Assembly (NCBI RefSeq): GCF_040869045.1
Contig: NC_090321.1
Span: 76,727,183 to 76,791,182, forward strand
DNA length: 64,000 bases
Direction of reading: 5' to 3'
Source of the DNA: Eurosta solidaginis
Taxonomy: Eukaryota; Arthropoda; Insecta; Diptera; Tephritidae
The translations under genes were made by a program, and so were the position numbers. The number at the start of each line of letters is the position of its first letter. Within the stretch, counting starts at the first letter, position 1. Positions 45,187 through 55,100 of the stretch are shown in pieces. The notes under the pieces were generated by a model. That model searched no databases. It was not told the origin of the DNA and was given only the letters and a program-made list of their open reading frames with translations.

Positions 45187-45723
45187 TATGTACCGGAGCG
45201 ACTCGGGATTTTTCCCGACCAAGGACTGTCATTTCAGTGTGACCCCATTTAATTTGTTTCGTCCCTCCACAAATTGTCATCCTCCCAGCAGCTCCTTGCA
45301 GCAGGACTGCTACATATTCTCTTACTCCGGGAAGGTATCGAACCCAATCCGGGTCCGTCTCCGCACCCCGGTCCTGAGAAATGGTTTTGCTGCATTTGCC
45401 AGAAAAGAATCTTTTTAGGACGGTCATACTCTGTTCAGTGTGTCTCGTGCAAGGGATGGTTGCATCGGACAGGTTGTTCTGGGCTTGATCCCAAAACCCG
45501 ACGTCCACGTAACTTTTATAAATCTTTTGTGACTCCTTGCTGCTCACGCCCAAGGGCGTCCCGTAGTCTACGCCTAAGCGTATCCCCACTACCTTCCAGC
45601 AGCTTCGCTGCTCAGCAAGCCACAACAAGTACCCGCTGCTGCTCGCGCCCCACGGCGCCAACAACTCAAACAGCTGATACCACTCATAACTACTACCTTC
45701 GTAGTAGAGCTGGTAGCAATGCT
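45187..45723 (+). pseudogene. LINE-A N-terminus: 2A-like motif and first PHD-type finger
   Basis: From ATG 45187 the frame reads MYRSDSGFFPTKDCHF. A single missing T near 45267 (present in copy 1) shifts it. The other frame then continues LLAAGLLHILLLREGIEPN followed by PGP (45331-45357 for EGIEPNPGP), then WFCCICQKRIFLGRSY and CVSCKGWLHRTGC, FVTPCC: a PHD-type zinc module. The frame ends at TAG 45724-45726, which is GAG in copy 1. 2A-like D(V/I)ExNPGP sequences cause ribosome skipping; here the leading D is G, so activity is uncertain. Confidence 0.8.
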
Positions 45724-45726
45724 TAG

Positions 45727-46973
45727 CATCAGCCCCTGCCCCCGTCTTCTTCTCCTCCCCTCTTTTCTGGCAGCAATCGTGCAGGTCAGGGAAACAGACT
45801 CTTAGTCCCTGCCTCCGTTTGCACCGTCTGCCAGCACAGAATATATAGGTTTGCGACATCCGCTCAATGCAGCTCCTGCCTTGGGTGGTGCCACTTTCCT
45901 AGATGTTCTGGTCTCCGCGACGGCAACCCCTCGACGGGTTTCATCGCGCCATGTTGCCAGGTCGCAAACCCAAATCATCCGGGTACCCCAATGCTTGCCC
46001 AAGGGCGCCCAGTCCCAAGGCCACAACAGCAATTGCGTCCTGGCCTTCCACAACCTAGGCGTAGTCACCCCTCACTTACCCCTAGAGTGGCGGCGTCACC
46101 CCTCATGCACTTCAGAATTCTGCAGTTCAACTGTAATGGACTAACTGGGAAGATTACGGAGATAGTCGATTTCATGAAGCGGCACAACATCCGCATTGCT
46201 GCGATTCAAGAGACTAAACTCACAGCAAGATCTGCATTGCAGACCTGCTCTGGTTATATTGTCCACAGGAAAGACCGCGAGAGCGGAAATGGAGGCGGCC
46301 TCGCGTTTATTATACACCACTCTGTGCAATATCATATATTTGATCCTGGCATCGACCGCAGTGACAATGTCTTAAAACGTCAAGGCCTATCTGTCCGGTC
46401 AGGCGATGCAAATCTAGAAATCATCAACATCTACATCCCTCCTGTCACCTGTTGCCCCAGTGGATACCGCCCTAATATCGAGGCCTTACTCACTGGCAAC
46501 AATCGCATTATCTTAGGCGATTTCAATGCCCATCACGACCTATGGCATTCAAACTTGCGGGCGGACAGTAGGGGTGAGATGTTGGCGGATCAAATAGACG
46601 AAACGACGTTCTGCACAATTAACGGAGACGCCCCCACACGTATGGTAGGAAGCTGTCATAGCTCGCCAGATATCTCAATCGTGAGCGCAGAACTCGTAAA
46701 CTGCGTCAACTGGCAGCCGATGGTAACATTGGCATCCGACCACCTGCCCATACTTATTTCGTTCGAGCGTACCGCCGACTTCATCGTCACCGAAAAACGC
46801 ACTTTCATAAACTTCAAAAAAGGAAATTGGGAAGAATATAAATCTGCAACAGACAGCAGCTTTGCTGCCCTCCCTATCCCGACTGATGCCCGCCAAGGGG
46901 AGCGTGCCTTCCGTAAGGTCATTGAATCCGCCTCGGCACATTTCATTCCCGCCGGGAGAATTCCCGAAATCCG
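45727..46973 (+). pseudogene. LINE-A second finger and endonuclease domain
   Basis: In the same frame beyond the TAG: a second Cys/His module (VCTVCQHRIYRF, CSSCLGWCHFPRCSGL, FIAPCC) that parallels the first finger. Then the AP-type endonuclease: FRILQFNCNGLTG, IRIAAIQETKLTARS, NGGGLAFIIHHSVQY, IILGDFNAHHDLWHS, SSPDISIVS and LASDHLPILISFE. All catalytic positions of the endonuclease are present. A one-base loss near 46973 (CGGCCCAC here, CGGCGCCAC in copy 1) breaks the frame before the RT. Confidence 0.87.
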
Positions 46974-46974
46974 G

Positions 46975-49169
46975 CCCACTTCCCGGCGGAGGCCGCGAGC
47001 TTAGCGAGGGAACGCGACCTTATAAGACAGCTTGATCCAGGCGACCCCCAAATAAGGGATATAAACCAACGCATCAGATCGCTTGTGGACGAACACAAGC
47101 GGGCGAAATGGGAAGAGCACCTAAGAGGTTGTAACCTCTCTACCGGTGTAGGCAAACTTTGGTCCACTGTAAAGTCCCTATCGAATCCGACTAAGCACAA
47201 AGACAAAGTTTCCATCGCCTTTGGCGATAAGGTGCTGTCGGATGCGAAAAAATGCGCGAGCGCTTTCTGCCGACAATATATAATGCATCCTACGGTCGAC
47301 AAAGATAGACGGAGAGCCAATAGACGTGCACATAAACACAAACTCAGCGCGTCACCAATTACCATCACCGCTAGAGAGGTTGAGGACGCCATTGGTCGCG
47401 CTAAACCATCCAAAGCAGTGGGCCCAGACGGCATAGCCATGCCGATGCTTAAAAACCTAGGGAAAGAGGGTTTCAAATATTTAGCGCATGTCTTCAACCT
47501 GTCTCTTTCCACCTTTGTCATACCCGAGAAATGGAAAATGGCCAAGGTGGTCCCGCTACTAAAGCCTGGGAAACCAGCTAACGTAGGTGAGTCATATCGT
47601 CCGATATCTCTCCTATCGCCAGTGGCAAAGACGCTTGAAGCCATTTTGCTCCCTCATTTCCAAGCACATTTGCAGCTAGCCCCTCATCAGCATGGCTTCA
47701 GAAAACTCCATAGCACTACCTCCGCGCTAAATGTCATTAGCACCCAGATAAATTGCGGTTTGAATCAATATCCCCACCATAGAACAGTACTCGTAGCGTT
47801 AGACCTATCAAAAGCTTTTGATACGGTCAACCATGGCTCGTTACTGGAAGACCTGGAAGGGTCTACCCTTCCCCCATGTCTTAAAAGGTGGACCGCAAAT
47901 TACCTGGGTGGTCGGCAGGCATCGGTGCAATTCAGAAACGAAACATCAAAACAAAGGAGAATTAAACAAGGGGTGCCACAGGGTGGTGTCCTATCCCCGC
48001 TTTTGTTTAATTTCTACATATCTAAGCTACCTTCACCACCGGAAGGAGTCACAATCGTTTCCTACGCCGATGACTGCACAATAATGGCCACAGGCCCAGG
48101 CCCAAAGATCGATGAGCTATGCAATAAAATAAACGGCTATCTCCCTGATCTCTCCAGTTTTTTCGCCTCGCGAAACCTGTCATTGTCACCGACTAAATCT
48201 TCCGCGACCTTATTTACAACATGGACGCCCCAAATGTCGACCATATTGAACATCCACGTCGATGGCACTACGCTACCGACTGTCCTACACCCCAAAATCT
48301 TGGGTGTGACGTTTGATCAGGATCTACATTTTGGTGCGCACGCAACCGCAATTGTTCCAAGAATTCAGAGCCGTAATAAAATCCTCAAATCCCTTGCTGG
48401 CAGTACCTGGGGAAAAGATAAAGAAACGCTCTTGACCACATACAAAGCAATTAGCCAGCCGATTACGTGCTACGCGTCACCCATATGGTCGCCAAGCCTA
48501 AAAACCACCCACTGGAAGAAACTACAGGCCTGCCAAAATACTGCTCTCAGAATCGCCACGGGCTGTCTTCTTATGTCCCCAGAACACCATCTGCATAATG
48601 AGGCGAGAATACTCCCCATCAGGGAGAGAAATGAGATGCTGACCAAACAGTTACTGTTGAATACCCAGAAACCTGGGCATCCCAACAGACATCTGATTGA
48701 CGAACCAGCACCGCCTAGGGGCCTAAGGAGTCATCTCCGTAAGCATTTTGAGGAAATACGGCACCTGAGAACCCAGCCGTATGAAGCGGAAAAACACAAG
48801 CAGGTCCTTGGTGAACTCCATAGACAGGCGTCGGACCTTTATGTCGGGAATTGCCCGGTGAATCCAGTACTTGAAGAAAAATATCCAGAACTCGCAGAAG
48901 AGGAACGCATACTCCCCAGGGAAACGGGTGTCACTCTTGCTCAACTTCGTTCTGGATACTGTAACAGGTTAAACTCTTACCTATCCAGAATCAACCCCGA
49001 CATACAAAATGTATGCCCTGCTTGCAATGTGTCCCCACATGACACCAACCATCTCTTTAATTGTAATGTGGAACCAACGCCTCTAACACCCCTTTCCTTA
49101 TGGTCCACCCCTGTTGAAACGGCAAGTTTCCTTGGACTCCCGTTAGAGGATATTGATGACAATTTGTGA
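46975..49169 (+). pseudogene. LINE-A reverse transcriptase domain
   Basis: The frame from ~46976 is open to TGA at 49167-49169. RT blocks: KPSKAVGPDGIAMPML, SYRPISLLS, HGFRKLHSTTSAL, LDLSKAFDTVNHG (catalytic Asp), QGVPQGGVLSPLLFNFY, SYADDCTIMATG (48063-48074 codes YADD) and LHPKILGVTFDQ. The C-terminus has CPACNVSPHDTNHLFNC, a Cys/His motif common in non-LTR elements. This domain copies the element RNA at the nicked target. It is intact by itself; only upstream lesions separate it from the endonuclease. Confidence 0.92.
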
Positions 49170-49239
49170 TCGGTCGCGGCTATTAGGTGGGGCGAGCATT
49201 GCTACAACAACAACAACAACAACGAGGTAACTTCGCTTT

Positions 49240-50152
49240 AAAGCCTTCCGCGATTTACAACCAGATTGACTGAGTTTTTGTATGTGTGCGTGTCGGGTAT
49301 TTGCCGCTTGCCCCGCGACTATCAAATAAAAAGCCATCAATCAACATTTGCATTGAGAAACCGTAGCGTTCGGACGTGAATATGCCGTCATCGGATGATG
49401 ACTTTTTTTACTTGCAACTACAGCAGTTTTATTAAATAATAAAAAAATTAATAAAAATTGTATTAAATAATAATAAAAGCTTTACATTCCATAAAGCTGC
49501 TAAATAAAAAATAAATGTAAGGCGCGATAACCTCCGAAGAGATCTAAGGCCGAGCTTCTCTTCCAATTTGCGTCGTGCTCCTCTTGATTTTTCCCTACAA
49601 ATTGGCCGGACGGGACCTACATGTTTTATGCCGACTCCGAACGGCATCTGCAAGGCAGATGAGTTTTCACTGAGAGCTTTTCATGGCAGAAATACAATCG
49701 GAGCGCTTGCCAGACACTGCCGAGGGGCGACCCCGCTTAGAAAAATTTTCTTCTAATTGAAAAATCTTATTTCTAAAATTTTGATGTTGCTTTGCCCGGG
49801 AGTTGAACCCAGGGCATACGGTGTGATAGGCGGAGCACGCTACCATCACACCACGGTGGCCGCACAAATAAAGCTGCTAAACATTAATAAATTTCAATAA
49901 ATTTTAATATGAATTGCTGTTCTTCCGCGTACTTGTTCATTTTGAATGTCGACACAAACTAAATACAACACTGCGTTTTGTCAATCACACCCCGCGACTA
50001 TCAAATAAGCTAGCGTCAAATGAAAAAATCAAAAATTTTTGATTTTCATCAACGTGTAGCCGACAACAAATACGTGTGTCACGAAGCCACCCGACTGCAC
50101 TAACACACACAAAATTCAGTCAAGCTGGTTGTAAATCGCGGAAGGCTCTTAG
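49240..50152. mobile_element. PIF/Harbinger-type deletion derivative carrying a SINE-F
   Basis: TIRs of ~58 bp (GCCTTCCGCGATTTACAACC.. and its inverse ending CGCGGAAGGC), with the interior direct repeat CCCCGCGACTATCAAATA at 49311 and 49989. A + strand ATG at 49382 starts MPSSDDDFFYLQLQQFY and stops. A minus strand ATG at 49940 starts MNKYAEEQQFILKFIEIY, like the start of a MADF domain, and stops. So it keeps two convergent gene starts, as in 44625-45109. The SINE-F at 49505-49867 lies between them. Confidence 0.65.
49505..49867 (-). mobile_element. SINE-F copy 2, tRNA-derived, with 14-bp target duplication
   Basis: Flanked by ATAAAGCTGCTAAA (49491-49504, 49868-49881). On the minus strand: a tRNA-like head GTGGTGTGATGGTAGCGTGC, B box GGTTCAACTCC, a shared body, and a 3' end AGAGAAGCTCGGCCTTAG. 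Confidence 0.9.
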
Positions 50153-50262
50153 GCTGTCATCGCTAAATGTTTCATACTTTTCTGCGCACTTGATTTTGTT
50201 TTACAGATTGAACCCATAGAGCAGAGATCTGCAATGAGTAGTTGTAAACTGAACGCGACTTA

Positions 50263-50392
50263 GGCAAAGTCAGAATAAAATATGATTTTAATTTAGTTAG
50301 CACTGTTTGACACAATTTTATATGTGCTCTATGTCAAAAATGCTTCAACTAACTTAGTCACATTTTATTTCGATTATGAATATGCTCCAATA
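50263..50392. mobile_element. Hairpin MITE family D, third copy
   Basis: Inverted arms GTCAGAATAAAATATGATTT.. and ..TAGTCACATTTTATTTCGAT around GACACAATTTTATATGTG; related to 19331-19469. Confidence 0.6.
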
Positions 50393-50432
50393 TATTCGCA
50401 TCATGATATAAAAAATCGTGTACTCATACTTA

Positions 50433-50772
50433 CCCTGCAAAAATCGCGAGTACTCCATGCATGCATGTATGGAGTACTCGCTATGGACCAAGCGAGTGCT
50501 CCAAAATTAACCACAATTCATACAAAAAATATGGTCCAATTAACATTGCGATGTCCTAGGACCATATACTTCAGCTCCGCATTACATCAGAGTAATCCAT
50601 GGAGTACCCACAGTCCAATAAACATCGTGTAGTGGCTACAATCGTTAAAAACGAGCAATGATCGGCTTACAATATGTTCGTGTAGAAACATGAGTTGGTC
50701 CATTGCTGCATTACAGTGGAGTATAATGGTAAGTACTCCAGTGGACCACATGATCCAACGATTATTGCAGGG
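50433..50772. mobile_element. 340-bp TIR element, CCCTGCAA ends
   Basis: Ends CCCTGCAAAAATCG / CGATTATTGCAGGG. It has a perfect-looking internal hairpin CGAGTACTCCATGCATGC.. at 50448-50481 and repeated TGGACCA/ACTCCA motifs. Target duplication not clear. Confidence 0.55.
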
Positions 50773-51266
50773 GGTAGTCAGGGTTATTTAAACGTAGCGA
50801 TTTGTATCAGTAATTTGGTTGAGAGTCTTTTTCATCCTGATACCGCGTTAGCGTTGAACGCGAAAGATCTGACAACCGAAGATGCTGATATCCGAAGTGA
50901 AGCCACTTTTGGCAAACACATACGATATGTTTTCTCGAAAATCTGTATATTCATATGTATATATGTATGTATTTAACGTTTTGTTGTTGCAAGAACACGT
51001 GAACATGTGTCTGCACATATGTATCTACAAATTCATTTGAATGAGTTGAAGAAAGCATGGGGCGCATTCCAAAAGCAAAACTGCTGGCGAAGATGATTAG
51101 TGATAACTTCTTGGAACGCACAGTTGCAACTTTACGACAAATTAGTGAGCATAAAAATGTTCGGCTCTATTCACTCAACGTTTTTATCGATTGGTTGTTG
51201 ACAGTTGGCTCAACGTATCGTTTCAAAAGCACAATTTCTTTCACTCAATTGATAACTGATTATTAG
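50773..51266 (+). other. Unassigned sequence with short open frames
   Basis: Frames such as AICISNLVESLFHPDTAL (50790-50845) and LLAKMISDNFLERTVATL (51080-51135) show protein-like composition, but I do not recognise a family and the frames are short. They may be relics of the same element as the helicase that follows. Confidence 0.3.
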
Positions 51267-51772
51267 CAAGATCAATTAATTGATGGAACAAAAAACAATG
51301 ATCAGATTGATGTTAATATTATTGTACACTCAGCCATTAACAAAACAGGAGGTCTTTCAAAAGAACTAGTTGGTGCTAAAGTTATGTTGAGATCTAACGT
51401 TGACGTTGCTAAGGGACTTGTAGCGGAGCAATAGGTCACATCACTGAAATTATATGGCTATATTACAGACGTGCTCAACTATACCATAACGATATACCAT
51501 CGGTTCGCGTAGACTTTGGTAACGATGGCGTCCACATAATACAGCCTAAATCAGTTCAATTTCCTTCTAAATTTAATCACGCCACAGCTGAAAGAAGAAT
51601 GCTCCCTATTGTCTTGTCGTGGGCTTCAACTGTGCACAAAATGCAGGGAACTACCGTAGATCATGCTGTTATTTATCTAGGCTGCAAATTATTTGCTGCA
51701 GGTCAAGCTTATGTGGCTTTAAGCCGAGTTAGGTCTTTAACAGGTCTTCGAATCGAAGGACTTGACTGTTGA
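51267..51772 (+). pseudogene. Pif1-like helicase C-terminal fragment (Helitron-type)
   Basis: [17 protein letters not shown] (51380-51422), then one frameshift near 51428, then [42 protein letters not shown] (51613-51667) and [18 protein letters not shown] to TGA at 51770-51772. These are helicase motifs V and VI of Pif1/RecD-type helicases as found at the C-terminus of Helitron proteins. The N-terminal helicase motifs (Walker A and B) and Rep domain are not seen. Confidence 0.8.
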
Positions 51773-51944
51773 AAGTTGACTTCGAAGAAACCTTGTAATG
51801 TTGATGCATGAAAAGGAATGGATAGGATGAGAAACGTTACAAATAACTAAGTAAAGATTACATAACTAATTTAAACAATATTTTACCCTACTAAAAAATA
51901 AAAAAAATTGATATTTAAATTAAATTTAAGAAAAAAGCTTTTCT

Positions 51945-52065
51945 GAGAACAAGCTTTTATTACTTGTTAATAAAACGAACTAAAAAGTAAAAAATAACAT
52001 TAAAGAAAACACTTTTTATAAAAATAAGCTTTTATTATTCGTTAATAAAATTAACTAAAAAGTAA
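51945..52065 (+). repeat. Two direct copies of a ~72-bp AT-rich unit
   Basis: AAGCTTTTATTA.TTGTTAATAAAA.GAACTAAAAAGTAAA occurs at 51951 and 52025. Confidence 0.6.
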
Positions 52066-52108
52066 ACAATTAATTGACTCTAAAGAAATATAACACTTTA
52101 TAAGTTCA

Positions 52109-55100
52109 CTAGCCTTTACCCGCGGCCCCGTCCGCAAGGAGAAAATGAAATATGTGGGCTATTCACGTTAGCCTGCTTATAAAGTTATCTGTTTAAAATT
52201 TTTTTTCTGTCTAATGCATTTTATTTTTGTAATTGAGTAAAAAAAAGAACTTTATGAGCTGATAACCTGATAGGATCCCAAAATGATAACGAAATTATCC
52301 AGAAAAAGCCACGAAATGACCCCAACGCTATCGCGGACGGATCCCGAAAACCATCCAGAAACGCCTCGGAAGTGTTTCCAAAAGTTCCCGAAGTAGTCCC
52401 AAAAAAACCCGAAATTTTTTTTCTGTATAATGCATTTTATTTTTGTAATTGAGTAAAAAAAAGAACTTTATGAGCTGATAACCTGATAGGATCCCAAAAT
52501 GATAACGAAATTATCCAGAAAAAGCCATGAAATGACCCCGACGCTATCGCGGACGGATCCCGAAAACCATCCAGAAACGCCCCGGAAGTGTTTCCAAAAG
52601 TTCCCGAAGTAGTCCCAAAAAAACCCGAAATGACAACGACACGATTCTAGACTTATCCAGATAACCACACAGAAATGATGCCTGAAGGGTACCAAATTGA
52701 TCCCGAAATAGTCCCGAAAAAGTTCCGAAATTACCCTGACGGGCTCCCGGACGGATCTCAGAAACCATCCAGAAAATATCCAGGAAGGGTCCCTAAATTA
52801 TCCCGACTAACTCCAGAAAAAGTTCCGAAATGGCTCCGAGGGGATCCACGATGGATCGCGAAAACCATACAGAAATGATTCCGGAAGGATTCCAAAATGA
52901 TCCCGAAATAGTCCGGAATTGACCCAGATGGGATCCCGCACAGATCCAGAAATGATCCCGGAAGGGTGCAAAAACTATCCCGGAAAAGTAACAAAAAATC
53001 CCGAAATGGCTCCTACGGCATCCCGGACGGATACAGAAATGATCTCGGAAGGGTCCCCAAATGATCCCAAAATGGTCCCGAAATGACCCTGATGGATCCG
53101 GCAAACCATCAAGAAATTATGCCGAAAGGGTCCCAAAATGATCCCGAAATAATACAGAAAAAGTCACGAAACGACCCCTAGAGGATCCCCAAATGATCCC
53201 GTATTAGCCCCGAAAAGGTCCCGAAATAACCCCGACGGGATCCCGGACAAATCCCGAAAACCATCCAGAAATGATGCCGGAAGGAATCCCAAATGATTCC
53301 GTAAAAGTCCCGCATTGATTCCGACGGGATCCCGAACGGATACCGAAAATCATTCAGAAGTGACGCCGGAAAGGTCCTCAAATGATCACCTAATAGTCCC
53401 GAAATGACCATTAAGGGGTCATGGACGGATCCCATAAACCATCCAGAAATGATCCCGATATATTCCCGAAGAAGTCCCGAAATGACCCTGACGGGATCTC
53501 GAACGCACCCCTAAATGACCCTGACGGGATCCCGGACAGATCCCGAAATCCATCCAGAAATGATCTTGGGAAGGTCCCAAAATTATCCCGAAATAGTCTC
53601 GGAAAAGTTCAGAAATTACCCTGACGGGTTCCCGGACGAATCCTAAAAGCCATCTCTAAATGATCCCGAAAAAGTCCCGAAATGACCCTGACTGGACCCC
53701 GAAAGAATCCCGAAAACTATCCAGAAATGATGCCGGAAATGTCCTCAAATGATCACCTAATAGTTCCGAAAAGACCCTGACGGGATCCCGAACGGATCCC
53801 GACAACTATCTAGAAATGATGCCGAAAGGGCCCGCAAATGATCCCGTATTAGTCGAGAAAAAGTCCCGAAATGAACCCGACGGGATGCCGGACGAATCCC
53901 AAAAAACCACCAAATGATCCCGAAAAAGTCCCGCAATAATTCCGACGGGATCCTGAGCGGATACCGAAAACCATCCAGAAGTGATGCCGAAAAGGTCCTC
54001 AAATGATCACCTAATAGTCCCAAAATAACCCTGACGGCATCCCGGACAGATCCCGAAATCCATCCAGAAATGATCTTGGGAGGGTCCCAAAATTATCCCG
54101 AAATAGTCTGGGAAAAGTCCAGAAATTACCATGACGGATACCGGACGAATCCTGAAAACCAATCTTAAATGATGCCGAAAAAGTCCCGAAATGACCCTGA
54201 AGGGACCCGGAAAGGATCCCGAAAACTAACCAGAAATGATGCCGGAAAGGTCCTCAAATGATCTCCCAATAGTTCCGAAAAGACCCTGACGGGATCCCGA
54301 ACGGATCCCGACAACTATCCAGAAATGATACCATAAGGGCCCGCAAATGATCCCGTATTAGTCGAGAAAAAGTCCCGAAATGACCCCGACGGGATGCCGG
54401 ACGAATCCCAAAAACCATCCAGAAATGATTTTGGAAGGGACCCCAATGATCCCGAAAAAGTCCCGCAATTATTCCGACGGGAATCTGAACGGATACCGAA
54501 AACCATCCAGAAGTGATGCCGGAACGGTCCTCAAATGCTCACCTAATAGTCCCAAAATGACCCTGAGGGCATCCCGGACAAATCCCGAAATCCATCCAGA
54601 AATGATCTTGGGAAGGTCCCAAAATGATCCCGAAATAGTCTCGGAAAAGTCCAGAAATTACCCTGACGGGTTCCCGGACGAATCCTGAAAGCCATCCTTA
54701 AATGATCCCGAAAAAGCCCCGAAATGACCCTGACGGGATCCCGAAAGGATTCCAAAAACTATCCAGAAATGATGCCGGAAAGGTCCTCAAATGATCCCCT
54801 AATAGTTCCGAAATGACCGTGACGGGATCCCGGACGGATCTCAGAAACCATCCAGAAAATATCCAGGAAGGGTCCCTAAATTATCCCGACTAACTCCAGA
54901 AAAAGTTCCGAAATGGCTCCGAGGGGATCCACGATGGATCGCGAAAACCATACAGAAATGATTCCGGAAGGATTCCAAAATGATCCCGAAATAGTCCGGA
55001 ATTGACCCAGATGGGATCCCGCACAGATCCAGAAATGATCCCGGAAGGGTCCGCAAATGATCCCGTATTAGTCGAGAAAAAGTCCCGAAATGACCCCGAC

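Larger units (their letters stand above)
45171..49220 (+). mobile_element. LINE-A copy 4, near-complete, with 14-bp target duplication
   Basis: About 4.05 kb, flanked by AACGAGGTAACTTC (45157-45170, 49221-49234; the first two A may belong to the tail). The 5' end is CCAAGGCAGTCGG, as in copy 1. The 3' end is GCTACAACAACAAC. It appears to code for one long ORF starting at ATG 45187, only 16 bp from the 5' end. It contains, in order, a 2A-like motif, PHD-type finger 1, finger 2, endonuclease and RT with a terminal Cys/His motif. It lacks an RNase H domain. Lesions: one base missing near 45267, TAG at 45724, one base missing near 46973. The clade is not assigned with confidence (Jockey-group-like). 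Confidence 0.93.

Noticed and set aside
46943..47644. Long minus-strand frame (233 codons) inside LINE-A
   Set aside because: Antisense shadow of the reverse transcriptase coding sequence.
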